From Stieleria maiorica (GTDB taxonomy: Bacteria; Planctomycetota; Planctomycetia; Pirellulales; Pirellulaceae): a DNA stretch of 64,000 nucleotides. A model generated the notes under the pieces. The model searched no databases. It saw nothing but the letters and a program-made list of their open reading frames with translations, and had not been told where the DNA came from. The DNA is taken from NCBI RefSeq assembly GCF_008035925.1, contig NZ_CP036264.1, forward strand, positions 8,745,021 through 8,809,020. The letters are read 5' to 3'. Position numbers and translations under genes: made by a program. The number at the start of each line of letters is the position of its first letter. Positions within the stretch are counted from its first letter, which is position 1. This document shows, piece after piece, positions 50,522-61,608 of the stretch.

Positions 50522-51589
50522 TTAGTGGACTTGGTTCTCTTCATGGGACTCTCCATCGTCGACGACGCACAAGTTTTTCCAAACCGTGGCATCGATGTTG
50601 AAGTTGTAAAACTGCACGGACCCGTCACACAGCGCGGCATGCAAACCCACATGCGCGGCGCCGAAGTAGTGATTCCAGTTGGTCGATCCGCCGTTGTCAC
50701 GATCGGGAGCATACGCGTCGTTGTCGCTCTTGGGTGGGAAGTGCCAACGGATCGTGTCGGTATCCCAACCCGCGTTATTCCAACGTTCATTGTCGCCACC
50801 ATCGGTTCCCTGCTCGGTGTAGGGCAACGACTTTTCGGCGAACACGATGCTGTGCGTGAGACCGTCGCGGATGTCGGCCAGACGCCGCTTGTCGCCTTCT
50901 TTGGCCCAAATGATTGCTCCACCCCGTTTCTTGATCAAACCTCCGTTGCTGCGACTTCGCGTGGAAACCGCGGGCGCCCCCAGCGGAGCTTCCGGAATGA
51001 AGTTGATCGCGGTATCGGGTCTGCCGTGATAGAAGCCGCCGTTTCCCGCGTAGTCGACACGGCCAAATTTTGCACTTCCGTATCCCGTCGGCGACCGTCG
51101 GGTCGGGCAGTAATAGACCGGGATCAGCATCTGGGCGACGTCATCTTCCCGCGAGTTGTTCGGGCGATACGGCCAGTGCGGCGGATCGTCGGTCGCCATC
51201 TCATAAACCGCTCCTTGCTCCAGGAAGGGCAAGATCCTCCAGTGCGCCGACCAACCGGCGCGGTTTGCCGCTCGGCAACAGGCGTCGGACGTGCGACCGG
51301 AGGGGTTCCGGGTGTGGGGATCACCGTCCCAGGGACCGGCGGGCAGTTGCTTGTACGTGCTTTCATAGTTGAGTGTCGCGAGTGCAATCTGCTTCATGTT
51401 GTTGCTGCACTGCATTCGACGCGCCGCTTCACGTGCGGCCTGGACGGCGGGCAATAGCAAACCGACCAAGATCCCGATGATCGCGATCACGACCAGCAAT
51501 TCAACCAGCGTGAAACCGCGGGATACCATCCGACCCGAACGACGCAATTGCGCTTTCCTGTTCGCTCGAATCTCGTTACCTGACCACAT
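50522..51589 (-). CDS. DUF1559 protein with prepilin-type N-terminus
   Basis: The product is 355 aa from ATG 51589, which has a strong AAAGGAG site; an ATG 36 bp upstream does not. The prepilin cleavage/methylation motif RGFTLVELLVVIAIIGILVGLLLPA is at about 22-45, followed by the family signature QAAREAARRMQCSNNMKQI. The C-terminal block HVGLHAALCDGSVQFYNFNID is also typical. It is probably assembled at or exported through a type II/IV-pilus-like system; its role is unknown. First gene of a unit with two lipoproteins. Confidence 0.93.
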   Translation of the reverse strand: MWSGNEIRANRKAQLRRSGRMVSRGFTLVELLVVIAIIGILVGLLLPAVQAAREAARRMQCSNNMKQIALATLNYESTYKQLPAGPWDGDPHTRNPSGRTSDACCRAANRAGWSAHWRILPFLEQGAVYEMATDDPPHWPYRPNNSREDDVAQMLIPVYYCPTRRSPTGYGSAKFGRVDYAGNGGFYHGRPDTAINFIPEAPLGAPAVSTRSRSNGGLIKKRGGAIIWAKEGDKRRLADIRDGLTHSIVFAEKSLPYTEQGTDGGDNERWNNAGWDTDTIRWHFPPKSDNDAYAPDRDNGGSTNWNHYFGAAHVGLHAALCDGSVQFYNFNIDATVWKNLCVVDDGESHEENQVH

Positions 51590-52341
51590 TGTTGTCTCCT
51601 TTAAGTGATAACTGTGGTGATTCAATATTGTTTAAAGGTCTATACCGACATGCGTGCCATCACTGGCATCGTGAAAATCGACACTGGAACGATTCAACGT
51701 CGGCACCCAAGGCGGGCATGCGGCGTTGAACAACATCACTGCCTTCAGGCAGCGATGTCACGCGCCAGGTGAAATGTCATTACCGATCGTCGTGATGAAC
51801 ATGATGAAACTTCGATGCGACGTACGATCAAAGCATTCAATAAGAAGAGGGTTCATCCGCCGAGCGTTCGTGCTCGGCTTTCGTACGGTAGCGACCTGAC
51901 CTCAATACAAAAGTCGAGATGAGAGGTCTTTTCGCTTATTCATTCAAACCACTCGGAAGCCTTCTCCGATAGCTAACATTTCCACCCACATGACCGGACC
52001 GCGACACGCCAACTGCTTTGCTTCACCCTTCTTTTTAACGGCATGCACACGGCACTCTGAAGATCATCAATACGATTGTCGCCGATCCGGCTGATCGCCC
52101 CCTAAGCGATAGAGCGCGCGACGATCATCTTCATCGATAAATGAAGCTCCTGTGAACGTTCCATCCATGAACGATGTGAACTGTGTTAATAGCGACCTGT
52201 TCGCATTGATCAACTTTTCGTGATCGCTATTCTCCGCACGCTCGGCACGAGCCGAAGATCCAGACGCATCACTTCTAACGTGTGGTCGCGTCGCCCCGCA
52301 CACCAACACTCACCACCGCAACATCAACCGTGAAATCAAGA
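51590..52341. other. 752-bp divergent intergenic region
   Basis: No gene is supported in the stretch between the DUF1559 gene and the giant surface-protein gene. It is more AT-rich than its neighbours and should hold both promoters and perhaps a long 5' untranslated region. I saw no clear -35/-10 pair or stable large hairpin. Confidence 0.4.
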
Positions 52342-55300
52342 ATGAAGAATAAGCGTCGTCCCAACGATTCAGGTTCACGATTAAAACGTCGCGCGACCAA
52401 GAAGAACCTCAAACTGGAATCACTTGAAGCGCGTCAGTTGCTCGCCGCAAACGTCGTCAGTGATTCTCTGACGCTGGCAGCGGACAGTTCGATCAACGTT
52501 CTGACCAACGACACTTCCGGAAGCGAAGTGCAATCCGTTTCGGCGTTTCAGGTCGACTTCGACCGCGCAACGTATGACCCCGGCGTCAACACCACCGATT
52601 GGTTTATCCCCGAACGTCCCGGACAGCCGGGGGTTCCCCAACGCTCCTTGATTCCGGGCGCAGTGACTTCGATCACCGGCAATCGCGGGGACCTGGACCT
52701 GCATCGCGACAATGATGCCGACCCATCCAACGATACCGACCTGGCACCACTGACGGCGGAGGAAGGAATCAGTTTGCCCGTGCTTCGTGACAACCAACCG
52801 GTTGACAGCACGCAAACCAACCTGGGCGTGCTCCAGTACGTGATCGACTCCGCCAACACCTGGATCGCGATGGCCGCCGCCCCGGAGAACAATGGGGAAA
52901 GCTCCGTTCCGATCTCGAATACCTTCTTTCCCTACGACGCAGGATGGGTCGGGGCAACGTTCGACGAAGGCGGGGCAAGGGTCTTCGGCAGCACAGAAAT
53001 CAGTGCGACCGGAGACGGCAGAAACTTTGTCGTCGAAGTTGCCGGTGTGACCAATTCATATGAGGACGGATTCCTGTTCTCGATCGCCGGTGACAACTCC
53101 GACAACTACTCACGGGCTCGGCCGATCGGCGGAAACCAGTGGGCAATCCAGGTTCGCGACAATAGCCAGGAGATCGCGTCCACCGACACCGATCCGATCA
53201 GTGTGCTTTACATTCCCCGCAATGCTCAAGGTCTGATCGGGGGTGTCGTCGACGGAGGTTTCGACGGTGCCAGCCCGATGCTGCAGTCCTTTGGCGAATT
53301 CAGCGTCTCGCGGCAATCCGACGGATTCTACCGGGTCAGCATCCCCGGACACGACATCACCTCGGGTGCCCTGATCATTGAAAATCATGACCTTTCGGTC
53401 AGCCAGCCGCGAAACACCTACTTCAGCTATGACGATGCGGGTGACGGAACAGGCGACATCATCATTCGCCAATTCGCCTGGAACGGAAACACCGAAACGC
53501 CGCTCAACTCGGATTTCGTGTTCTTCTTTGTGCCGTTTGAAAACACCCTCAGCCCGACCACCGATCTGACGGTTTCCTCTCTCGGCGAAAACAACAATGG
53601 CCTGTCAGCCAAGGGACTGCCACTGACGCTGAACGCGGACGGGACGGTCAACTACGCCACCTCGGGCGCGATCAGCGCACTCGGTGCCGGCGAAACCGAC
53701 ACCGACACCTTCGTCTATCGCGCGAGCGATGGAGCCATCGAGAGCGACGAAGCCACGGTCACGGTCAACTGGGTCGGCGTGAACGATGCCCCCGAGTTGA
53801 TTTCCACACCGGCAGACTTGGTTTTCAATGAAGACGACGCGGCAACCGTGTTGGATCTGACCGCGATCTTCAATGACGTCGATACAAATGACGTGTTGAC
53901 GTACGGAGTCGACACCGGAGTCAGTGGACTGGTGACCGCCGAAATCACCGGAACCAATGTGTCGATCGCGCCGGCGCCCGACCAGTTCGGCTACGCCAGC
54001 ATCACGTTGTCGGCGACCGACCCCAGCGGCGAAACCGTTTCGACCACGCTGGCCGTTTCGGTCACCCCGCAAGACGACGGCGTGCAAGCGGTCGACGATG
54101 ACGGCACGGTGACCGACAAGCTGACCCCGGCCAGCATCGACGTGTTGGAAAACGACTATCATCCCGACACGACCGAGTTCTCGGTTTCCGCCGCAGAGAT
54201 CTATGGCGATCCGGCGGCGACCACCAATGAAGGGTCGGTGTTCACGATCGTCAACACCACCGCCGCCCCCAACGGCTTGACGATTCAAAGCCCCGGCAAC
54301 TTGGGTGACGTCGCCGTCGGCCGCGGCGGACAAGATTTGTCGATGGCCGATGGCGTCTTCCTGGGCACCGGGCGTGACAACACCAGTCCGTTCCCGACCG
54401 TCAACACCTACGCTGCATTCGGCAGCTATGGGTTCGCAACCGACCGGGGTATCGGTGGCGGCGAACGGAACACCGCCTTCAGCGCCGCATTCTTTCCCTT
54501 CGGCGATCAATGGACCTCCGGGCACATCGCCGCCGATGGCACCGTGCTCGGCGGAGTCGGCATCTCGCAAGCCGATGTGACGCTGCTGCAGCCGGGACTG
54601 ATTGAGATCACGATTCCCGAAGCCAGCTTCACCGACGACGGATTGCTGTTCGCGGTCAGCGGCAGCAACGATGACAACATCGTGTCGGTTTATCCACAGG
54701 GTTTCAACAACAAGTGGACGATCCGACAGATGGACAGCGATTCGGACGCGACCGGATTCGAAAGTGACGCGATCAGCTTCGTTTACATCCCCGGAGCGAC
54801 GACCGGATTGATCGGCGGACGCGCGGCCTCGGAAGAAGGCCAGTACACCTTGCGACAACGCTATGGAAACGTCTCGCTCAGCTCGGACACTGACCTCGCT
54901 CCGCTGGTCACGATCGATGGCTATACACCGGCCGACGGGGCATTGATCGCCGTCGGGACGTCCTATGATTTTGCCGACGTCAACGGATCGTCAACGCTGA
55001 TCCCCGCCAACCACGCCGTGATGGCGACGCCCCAAGGCAACGCGTTTCGGATCGATATCCTGCAATCGGAGACCTTCACTCCGACCGGGAACTTCCCCGA
55101 ATTCCAGTTCATCTTCCTGCCCTTTGACAGCCCGCTGGAGAAGATCGACGGACTGGATTTCAGCATCGACGCCTTTGACAGCGTCAGTGCCCTGGGGGCA
55201 TCGGTCTCGCTGGAGTCCGACGGAACGTTCACCTATGACCCGTCGGGCGCAGGATCGCCGATCGCCGACCTGGGCAACGGAGAAGTGCTGACCGACACCT

Positions 55301-58300
55301 TTACCTACACCATCCGCGACGGCCGCGGGGCGACTTCGACGGCCACGGTGACGGTGACGGTGCAGGGCGAAAACCAAGCCCCGACCGCCAACGATGACGT
55401 GGTCAACCTGAACGAGCTGAGTGCCCAAGACGCGCGGATCACCGTGCTCGGAAACGACACCGACCCCGACCTTGAAACCCTGATCGGAACGCCGCAAGGA
55501 ATCCCCTCGGCGAACCTGTCGGTCGATGCGTCCAGCGTTTGGTCGGTTTCTCAAACCGGGACCGGCACCAACAGCATCACGCTCGGATCCGGATCGACCG
55601 GGACGGTTGAAGTCCTGCACAACGGGGCCGCGATCAGCCAAGCCGACGGCGTCGTGATGGCGACGATTCGCGAGAACTTTGATGCCCCCAACACCAATTA
55701 CCGCTTGGTCCAGGCGTTCGACAACGGCAGCGGAACCTCGCTCGCCTTGCAACAGTTCGGCACCGACGCGACCGCCGACGCCGACGTCTCGGTCGCATAC
55801 TTCTCCTTTGCCGACAACTGGGTCGGAGGACACGTCAGTGCCGGAGGAACGTTGACCAACGGAAATGGATTGACCGATGCCGAAGTCGTTCGCACCGACG
55901 TCGGCCGCTACGAAGTTTCCATTCCCGGTGTGACCGATGCCGCCGCCGACGGATTCCTGTTCGTGATCGGCAACGAAAACGGCGACAACGTTGCCCAGGC
56001 CCGAGCCGTTCCCGGATCGGGCACCTTCCAAGTCGCCGTCCGCGACAATCAACAAGATTTCGGTGCCGGTGAAGACGGCGGATTCTCGTTCGTCTTCGTC
56101 CCGCGAAACGCCCAGAATCTGGTTGCCGGAACGATCGACCCGTTCAACGCCGGACCGAACTCGGTCAGCTTGGCCATCGGCGAGTTCAGTGTCGAACGAC
56201 TGGAAGTCACCGAAGGGGGCCACGAGTGGAAAGTCACGATCCCCGGCCAGTCGCCCGAGACGGGAATGTTGGTGCTGACCAATCAAGACAACGGCGAAAT
56301 CGAAGACAACTTCCTCAGCTACCAAGACGACGGGGCAGGGGGGTTCTTGATTCGATCGCATGACATGCCGGGCATGGGACGCCAGGACCAGCCCTTCACG
56401 TTTGCGTTTGTTCCGTTTGATTCGATCGGCCAACCGGCGGCACGTCCTGTTCCCGGATTGCTGTCGATCGACAGCGTCGATGCCACGTCCAGCTTGGGCG
56501 CGACACTGACGGCCAACGCCGACGGAACGATCAGGTACATTCCGGGAACCGTGCTCGATTCGCTCTATGACGGCGAGACGGCGACCGACACGTTCACCTA
56601 CACGATGACCGATGGTTTCGGCGGCACCTCGTCGGCGACCGTCACCGTCAACATCGACGGATTCGGTGCCGCCCCCGTGCTGCAAACCGCATCGGGAGCA
56701 ACCTACTACGGCATCGGCGATGAAGCGGTCAGTATCGCCGGCCAGTTCAACATCACTCCGGTCGGCGTCCCGTTCTTTGACGGTGCCGTCGCGACGGTCG
56801 AACTGACCAGCGGCCCGATCACATCGGACGTGTTATCGATCCGCGATGAAGGCGGCGGGGCAGGGGAGGTCGGCATTTCAGGAACCGACGTCACCTTTGA
56901 CGGTGTCGTCGTCGCGACCTACACCGCCGGATCCGGGACCAGTCCGCTGACACTGACGTTCAATGCCGCGGCGACGGAGATCGCCGTCCAACGCATTCTT
57001 CAGTCGGTCACGTTCTTCAACTCCGACCCCGTCGTGACCGGCGGCAGCCGAGTCGCGACGTTCTCCTTCGTCGACGGCAACGGCATGGCGAGTGAGCCGG
57101 TCACCAAACAGTTGCAACTGGGATTGGTCTACCGCCGCGAACTGCAGCAAGGCGTCAACAACGGCTACGGAACCTACCAGGGAACGTCCGATGCCCAGAT
57201 CCGTGAAAGCGATCCCGATTCGGTCATCGCTCCGCAATCGGATCTGTTGGTCGACTTCGATAGCGGTGGCAACGCGTCACAAGTCTTGCTGCGTTACGCC
57301 GACCTGTTCGGTGACGGACCGGGGCAGATTCCGCTGGGATCGATCATCACCTCGGCAAATCTGGTTGTGGAAACCAACCCCAACACGTCCAACTCGCCGG
57401 GCGATGGTGGGACCTTGCATCGCATGCTGATCGACTGGGATGATGCCACTGCGACCTGGAATGCGTTCGGAAACGGAATTCAATCGGGCAGCAGTGAAGC
57501 GTCCGCGGCGTTCGAATCTGCGATCGGAACGGCCAGTGGAGCCGGCAGCACCGGCACGGGCGTGCTGAGCTTCAGCGTGCTGCCCGACATCCAAGCGTGG
57601 GCAGACGGCGAAACCAACAACGGCTGGTTGGTCCAGGGTTGGCAGGACCGAACCGATGGATGGTTCTTCAGCAGTGCCGAAGACGAAACGCCGACGGCCC
57701 GACCGAAACTGGAAATCGAATGGGTGCCCGCCGGTGCGAATGTTGTCAACTTCCGCCAAGGTGTTGATGGCTACTCATCGACCGTGGACACACAGATCGA
57801 TAGCGCAAACGCGGATCAGGATTTGTCCGCCGCCGAAACGCTGTTCATCGATTCGCCGACCACCAGTGCATTGATCCGATTCGACGACATCATCGGTGAC
57901 CTTGCCGGACAAATCCCCGCCGGTTCACGGATCATCACCGCGCGGCTTCGCACCGCGTCGTCGACCAGCAATGCCCAAGGCGACGGCGCCCGGTTCTTTC
58001 CGATGCTGACCACGTGGAACGAGACCGACACGTTCAACAGCCTGGTCGACGGTGTCAGCGTCGACGGCGTCGAAGCAGCGACCGAGTTCACCGCTTCGGC
58101 CGGCAATGCCAGCCGCAACCCGAACGTCCAGGGCGGATTCAACGACTGGGACGTGACCACCGATGTGCAAGCTTGGGTCAACGGCAACCTCGAAAACTTC
58201 GGCTGGTTGTTCGAACCCTGGGAAAGCGGCACCGACGGATGGGGCATCCAAAGTTCCGAAGCGGCCAACGAAATCGAGCGGCCGCGATTGGAAGTCGTTT

Positions 58301-60711
58301 ACACGACGGCAATCAATCCGGAAATCAACATCACCGGCGACAACAGCCAAGCGATTGTTGCCGGAACAACACACGTCTCGCCTCTGGCGGGCACCGACTT
58401 TGCTAGCGCCGACGTGAGTAACGGATTGGTCACCAAGACGTTTACGATCGAGAACACCGGCGATGCGGCGCTGAACATTTCCGATGCCACAATCGTCGGC
58501 CCAGAAGCGTCTGCGTTTACGTTTGCCAACCAACCGGTCGCGACGGTGATCCCCGGCGGATCGTTCTCCTTTGATGTGGTCTTTGACCCGTCTAAGTTGG
58601 GACTGCACGACGCCACGGTGGTGATCACCAACGACGATGTCGACGAAGGCGTCTTTCGGTTCGCCATCCAGGGTAACGGCGTCGGATTCCCGTCGCTTTC
58701 GGCGACACCGGACGGTTCGACATCGTTCACTTCGATCGGCGGCATCACCAGCGGCCTTTCCGGTGCGGAAATCTCGGCCTTCGATCCGACCAGCGATCGC
58801 TTGTTCGTCACCTCCGATGCCGGGCTGCAAGTCATCGATCTGGCCGATCCGGCCAACCCGGTGCTGTTGTCCACGATCCAGCCGACCACCGATGGTGCCG
58901 ACGACAACGCGATTACCAGCGTCGCGGTCGGTCCGGCGGGCATCGTGGCCGCAGCAGTCCCCGGGGCTGACAATCAAGTCGCCGGCAGCGTGTTCTTCTA
59001 CAACGCGGCCGACGCCGCGTTCCTGGGCAGCGTCACCGTCGGTGCCTTGCCGGACCAACTGACATTCACTCCGGACGGCACACGCCTGTTGGTGGCCAAC
59101 GAAGGTGAACCCGCCTCCGATGGCACGACCGATCCGGCCGGTTCGGTCAGCATCATCGACCTATCCACCGGTGTCGCCACCGCGACCGTCTTGACCGCCG
59201 GTTTTGATGCCTTCGATGGTAGCGAGCAAGCATTGCGAGACGCCGGCGTCAAACTGACGCCCGGCAAGAGCGTCTCCGAAGATGTCGAACCGGAATACAT
59301 CGCCGTTTCGCCCGACGGAACCACCGCCTTCGTCACGCTGCAGGAGAACAACGCGTTGGCCGAAGTCGACATCGCGACCGCAACCGTGACCGCGATCGTC
59401 CCGCTGGGTTACAAAGACCACAACGCGGCCAACGCACAGATCGACCCGACGAACAATTCGCCCGATGAGTTGACGCTGGGAAGCTTCCCGGTGCGAGGCT
59501 TGTTCCAACCCGATGCGATTGCCAGCTACGAAGTCGACGGCGTGACCTACTACGTCACCGCCAACGAAGGCGATGCACGCGACGCCGAAGAAACGGACAT
59601 CCAAAGCGTCACGCTGGACCCGACGCTGTTCCCCAACGCCGCGGCCCTGCAGGACCCGGCGTCGATGGGCGAATTGGAACTCAGCGGCATCGTCGGCGAC
59701 GCGGATGGAGACGGAGATTTCGACGCGTTGTATTCCTATGGTGCCCGATCGTTCTCGATCTGGAACGAAGACGGCGACATGGTGTTTGACAGCGGTGATG
59801 TACTCGCCAGAGCGACCGATCTGCTGGGGCTGTATCCCGACGGCCGAAGTGACAACAAGGGAACCGAACCCGAAGGCGTCACGATCGGTCAGATCGATGG
59901 GCGAACCTATGCGTTCGTCGGACTCGAACGAGCCAACGCCATCATGGTGTTTGACGTCACCGACCCGACCAACGTTTCGCTCTCGCAAGTGCTGAACGAC
60001 TCGGCCGATGTCAGCCCCGAAGGCCTGACGTTCATCTCTTCCAGTGACAGCCCCAACGGATCGCCGCTATTGGTCGTCAGCAATGAGGAAAGCAACACGA
60101 TTCGGGTCTACACGATCGATTCGACGCCGACCAACCCGCAAGTCGAATCGGTCGTGATCAACGATGGATCCGCATCGCGGTCCCAGATCACTTCGGTGAC
60201 GGTGACGTTCGATGGCGAGGTCGATCACGCAAATCTGCAATCGGCGTTCACGCTGACCAACATCGACACCTCAACCCAGGTCACCGGGCTGAACATCGCT
60301 GCATCCGACGCAGGTGGCAAGACGACCGTTGTGTTGTCCTTTGCCGCCGGTGCGAGCGTGGTGGTTCGAAGCGGAACCGGGCTTCAAGGTAACTCACTGG
60401 CCGATGGCAACTATCGACTGGACATCACGGGCACTCAAGTGCAATCGGCAACCAACGCCGCCGCGATGGCTGTTGACTATGCCTTCGGCGGACAAGACGC
60501 CGCCGGAACGCCGAACGACGACTTCTTCCGTCTGCTCGGTGATGCCAACGGCGATGGGTTCCGCAACGGGATCGATCTGAACTCGATCATCCCGTCGCTA
60601 TTCAACCCGCTTGAGTATCGCTTCGACTTGGATACCAACGGCGATGGAGCGATCAACGGGATCGACCTGAACGATTTGATCCCGACCATCTTCGGATCGC
60701 CGCGTCAGTAA
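52342..60711 (+). CDS. giant secreted multidomain surface protein with dockerin-like C-terminus
   Basis: The product is 2789 aa from ATG 52342 (start of MKNKRRPNDSG). A basic N-terminus followed by LKLESLEARQLLA is a planctomycete signal/anchor motif of giant proteins. Up to residue about 1480 there are three copies of a 200-aa module (marks DGFLFxIxGxNxDN and SxVYIPxxxxGLIGG), each followed by cadherin/Ig-like repeats (TANDDVVNLNE, TDTFTYTIRDG). Then come two DNRLRE-like domains (ELQQGVNNGYGTYQGTSDAQI; FRQGVDGYSSTVDTQI), a choice-of-anchor D-like domain (NPEINITGDN), a choice-of-anchor I-like beta-propeller domain (GAEISAFDPTSDRLFVTS to TIRVYTID) and a dockerin-type EF-hand pair (LGDANGDGFRNGIDLN, DTNGDGAINGIDLN). 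Likely an adhesin or matrix protein. Confidence 0.9.
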   Translation: MKNKRRPNDSGSRLKRRATKKNLKLESLEARQLLAANVVSDSLTLAADSSINVLTNDTSGSEVQSVSAFQVDFDRATYDPGVNTTDWFIPERPGQPGVPQRSLIPGAVTSITGNRGDLDLHRDNDADPSNDTDLAPLTAEEGISLPVLRDNQPVDSTQTNLGVLQYVIDSANTWIAMAAAPENNGESSVPISNTFFPYDAGWVGATFDEGGARVFGSTEISATGDGRNFVVEVAGVTNSYEDGFLFSIAGDNSDNYSRARPIGGNQWAIQVRDNSQEIASTDTDPISVLYIPRNAQGLIGGVVDGGFDGASPMLQSFGEFSVSRQSDGFYRVSIPGHDITSGALIIENHDLSVSQPRNTYFSYDDAGDGTGDIIIRQFAWNGNTETPLNSDFVFFFVPFENTLSPTTDLTVSSLGENNNGLSAKGLPLTLNADGTVNYATSGAISALGAGETDTDTFVYRASDGAIESDEATVTVNWVGVNDAPELISTPADLVFNEDDAATVLDLTAIFNDVDTNDVLTYGVDTGVSGLVTAEITGTNVSIAPAPDQFGYASITLSATDPSGETVSTTLAVSVTPQDDGVQAVDDDGTVTDKLTPASIDVLENDYHPDTTEFSVSAAEIYGDPAATTNEGSVFTIVNTTAAPNGLTIQSPGNLGDVAVGRGGQDLSMADGVFLGTGRDNTSPFPTVNTYAAFGSYGFATDRGIGGGERNTAFSAAFFPFGDQWTSGHIAADGTVLGGVGISQADVTLLQPGLIEITIPEASFTDDGLLFAVSGSNDDNIVSVYPQGFNNKWTIRQMDSDSDATGFESDAISFVYIPGATTGLIGGRAASEEGQYTLRQRYGNVSLSSDTDLAPLVTIDGYTPADGALIAVGTSYDFADVNGSSTLIPANHAVMATPQGNAFRIDILQSETFTPTGNFPEFQFIFLPFDSPLEKIDGLDFSIDAFDSVSALGASVSLESDGTFTYDPSGAGSPIADLGNGEVLTDTFTYTIRDGRGATSTATVTVTVQGENQAPTANDDVVNLNELSAQDARITVLGNDTDPDLETLIGTPQGIPSANLSVDASSVWSVSQTGTGTNSITLGSGSTGTVEVLHNGAAISQADGVVMATIRENFDAPNTNYRLVQAFDNGSGTSLALQQFGTDATADADVSVAYFSFADNWVGGHVSAGGTLTNGNGLTDAEVVRTDVGRYEVSIPGVTDAAADGFLFVIGNENGDNVAQARAVPGSGTFQVAVRDNQQDFGAGEDGGFSFVFVPRNAQNLVAGTIDPFNAGPNSVSLAIGEFSVERLEVTEGGHEWKVTIPGQSPETGMLVLTNQDNGEIEDNFLSYQDDGAGGFLIRSHDMPGMGRQDQPFTFAFVPFDSIGQPAARPVPGLLSIDSVDATSSLGATLTANADGTIRYIPGTVLDSLYDGETATDTFTYTMTDGFGGTSSATVTVNIDGFGAAPVLQTASGATYYGIGDEAVSIAGQFNITPVGVPFFDGAVATVELTSGPITSDVLSIRDEGGGAGEVGISGTDVTFDGVVVATYTAGSGTSPLTLTFNAAATEIAVQRILQSVTFFNSDPVVTGGSRVATFSFVDGNGMASEPVTKQLQLGLVYRRELQQGVNNGYGTYQGTSDAQIRESDPDSVIAPQSDLLVDFDSGGNASQVLLRYADLFGDGPGQIPLGSIITSANLVVETNPNTSNSPGDGGTLHRMLIDWDDATATWNAFGNGIQSGSSEASAAFESAIGTASGAGSTGTGVLSFSVLPDIQAWADGETNNGWLVQGWQDRTDGWFFSSAEDETPTARPKLEIEWVPAGANVVNFRQGVDGYSSTVDTQIDSANADQDLSAAETLFIDSPTTSALIRFDDIIGDLAGQIPAGSRIITARLRTASSTSNAQGDGARFFPMLTTWNETDTFNSLVDGVSVDGVEAATEFTASAGNASRNPNVQGGFNDWDVTTDVQAWVNGNLENFGWLFEPWESGTDGWGIQSSEAANEIERPRLEVVYTTAINPEINITGDNSQAIVAGTTHVSPLAGTDFASADVSNGLVTKTFTIENTGDAALNISDATIVGPEASAFTFANQPVATVIPGGSFSFDVVFDPSKLGLHDATVVITNDDVDEGVFRFAIQGNGVGFPSLSATPDGSTSFTSIGGITSGLSGAEISAFDPTSDRLFVTSDAGLQVIDLADPANPVLLSTIQPTTDGADDNAITSVAVGPAGIVAAAVPGADNQVAGSVFFYNAADAAFLGSVTVGALPDQLTFTPDGTRLLVANEGEPASDGTTDPAGSVSIIDLSTGVATATVLTAGFDAFDGSEQALRDAGVKLTPGKSVSEDVEPEYIAVSPDGTTAFVTLQENNALAEVDIATATVTAIVPLGYKDHNAANAQIDPTNNSPDELTLGSFPVRGLFQPDAIASYEVDGVTYYVTANEGDARDAEETDIQSVTLDPTLFPNAAALQDPASMGELELSGIVGDADGDGDFDALYSYGARSFSIWNEDGDMVFDSGDVLARATDLLGLYPDGRSDNKGTEPEGVTIGQIDGRTYAFVGLERANAIMVFDVTDPTNVSLSQVLNDSADVSPEGLTFISSSDSPNGSPLLVVSNEESNTIRVYTIDSTPTNPQVESVVINDGSASRSQITSVTVTFDGEVDHANLQSAFTLTNIDTSTQVTGLNIAASDAGGKTTVVLSFAAGASVVVRSGTGLQGNSLADGNYRLDITGTQVQSATNAAAMAVDYAFGGQDAAGTPNDDFFRLLGDANGDGFRNGIDLNSIIPSLFNPLEYRFDLDTNGDGAINGIDLNDLIPTIFGSPRQ

Positions 60712-60739
60712 GCCTCCCTGAACCCCATATTCATTTTCC

Positions 60740-60762
60740 TTCGCGTCCACTTCGGACGCGAA
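60740..60762 (+). terminator. hairpin after the giant gene
   Basis: TTCGCGTCC and GGACGCGAA pair across ACTTC, 29 bp after the stop. No long T-run follows (TTCAATCTCC), so termination is only suggested. Confidence 0.35.
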
Positions 60763-60827
60763 TTCAATCTCCAACTTGACCAACCCCTCAACAAATCTTC
60801 CCACGACTATCACTTCGAGACTACGAA

Positions 60828-61499
60828 ATGAGTTTGCGAATCTTTATTTTTGCTTTTGCCGTCTTGTCGACGCTTCACTATGCCAACGCTGAGATCAGCT
60901 ACGACCTGTTGTTACGCACCAACCGCGGTGACGGCATTGACAGCACGCTTGCGACCAACGCCGGTGAAAAGCTGACCGCCGAAATCGTGATCCGCGAAAC
61001 CGTCACGGGCACGAACACGTCGCTGCTGAGTGCGGCCAACTTGAACGCTTATAACCTGTCACTGCAAAGCATCGGCGGCGACGGGCTATTCGAATCGCTC
61101 ACCTTGAACGGTGACGGCGGATTCGATGCCGGATCGACACCGACGACACTGACGTTCGCATCTTTCGGCCCCGCATTCGGACAACCCGGCCGCGCCTCGA
61201 TCGATCGCGGCAACGGCGTCTACGAAGCCTCGCTGGGCACCGTCACGCTGCAAGCACCGACGGCCGGAGAAACACGATTCGTCGTTTCAGACGGTACAGC
61301 CGTCGATGGCGATTTCACGACCTTCCAAACCGTCGGGTTCGGACTCGAATCGGCCGCGACCAACTCCGGCGGCGGGTTCTTCGGACGCGCATTGACGCTC
61401 AGCACCCAAGTGAGCGCGGTGCCAGAACCGTCCAGCGTCTTGGCGCTGTCGTTGGTTTGCTCGGCCGGCTTGTTACGATCGCGTCGACGACGCAAATAG
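60828..61499 (+). CDS. PEP-CTERM sorting-domain protein
   Basis: The product is 223 aa. A signal peptide (IFIFAFAVLSTLHYANA) and a C-terminal VPEPSSVLALSLVCSAGLL helix with RSRRRRK tail define a PEP-CTERM protein, sorted by an exosortase. The middle part is beta-rich without a known domain. It lies 116 bp after the giant gene, so both may contribute to the outer surface or extracellular matrix. The exosortase is not in the window. Confidence 0.88.
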   Translation: MSLRIFIFAFAVLSTLHYANAEISYDLLLRTNRGDGIDSTLATNAGEKLTAEIVIRETVTGTNTSLLSAANLNAYNLSLQSIGGDGLFESLTLNGDGGFDAGSTPTTLTFASFGPAFGQPGRASIDRGNGVYEASLGTVTLQAPTAGETRFVVSDGTAVDGDFTTFQTVGFGLESAATNSGGGFFGRALTLSTQVSAVPEPSSVLALSLVCSAGLLRSRRRRK

Positions 61500-61608
61500 A
61501 CGCAAAGAGCAGGGCGGTTGACTCAAGATTTTGGCCGCCAACATTAGTCGCGACCCCGGTGGGCAAACCCGAGCGCCCTCCGGGGTTGTTTTCGTTTAAC
61601 GACACCCG

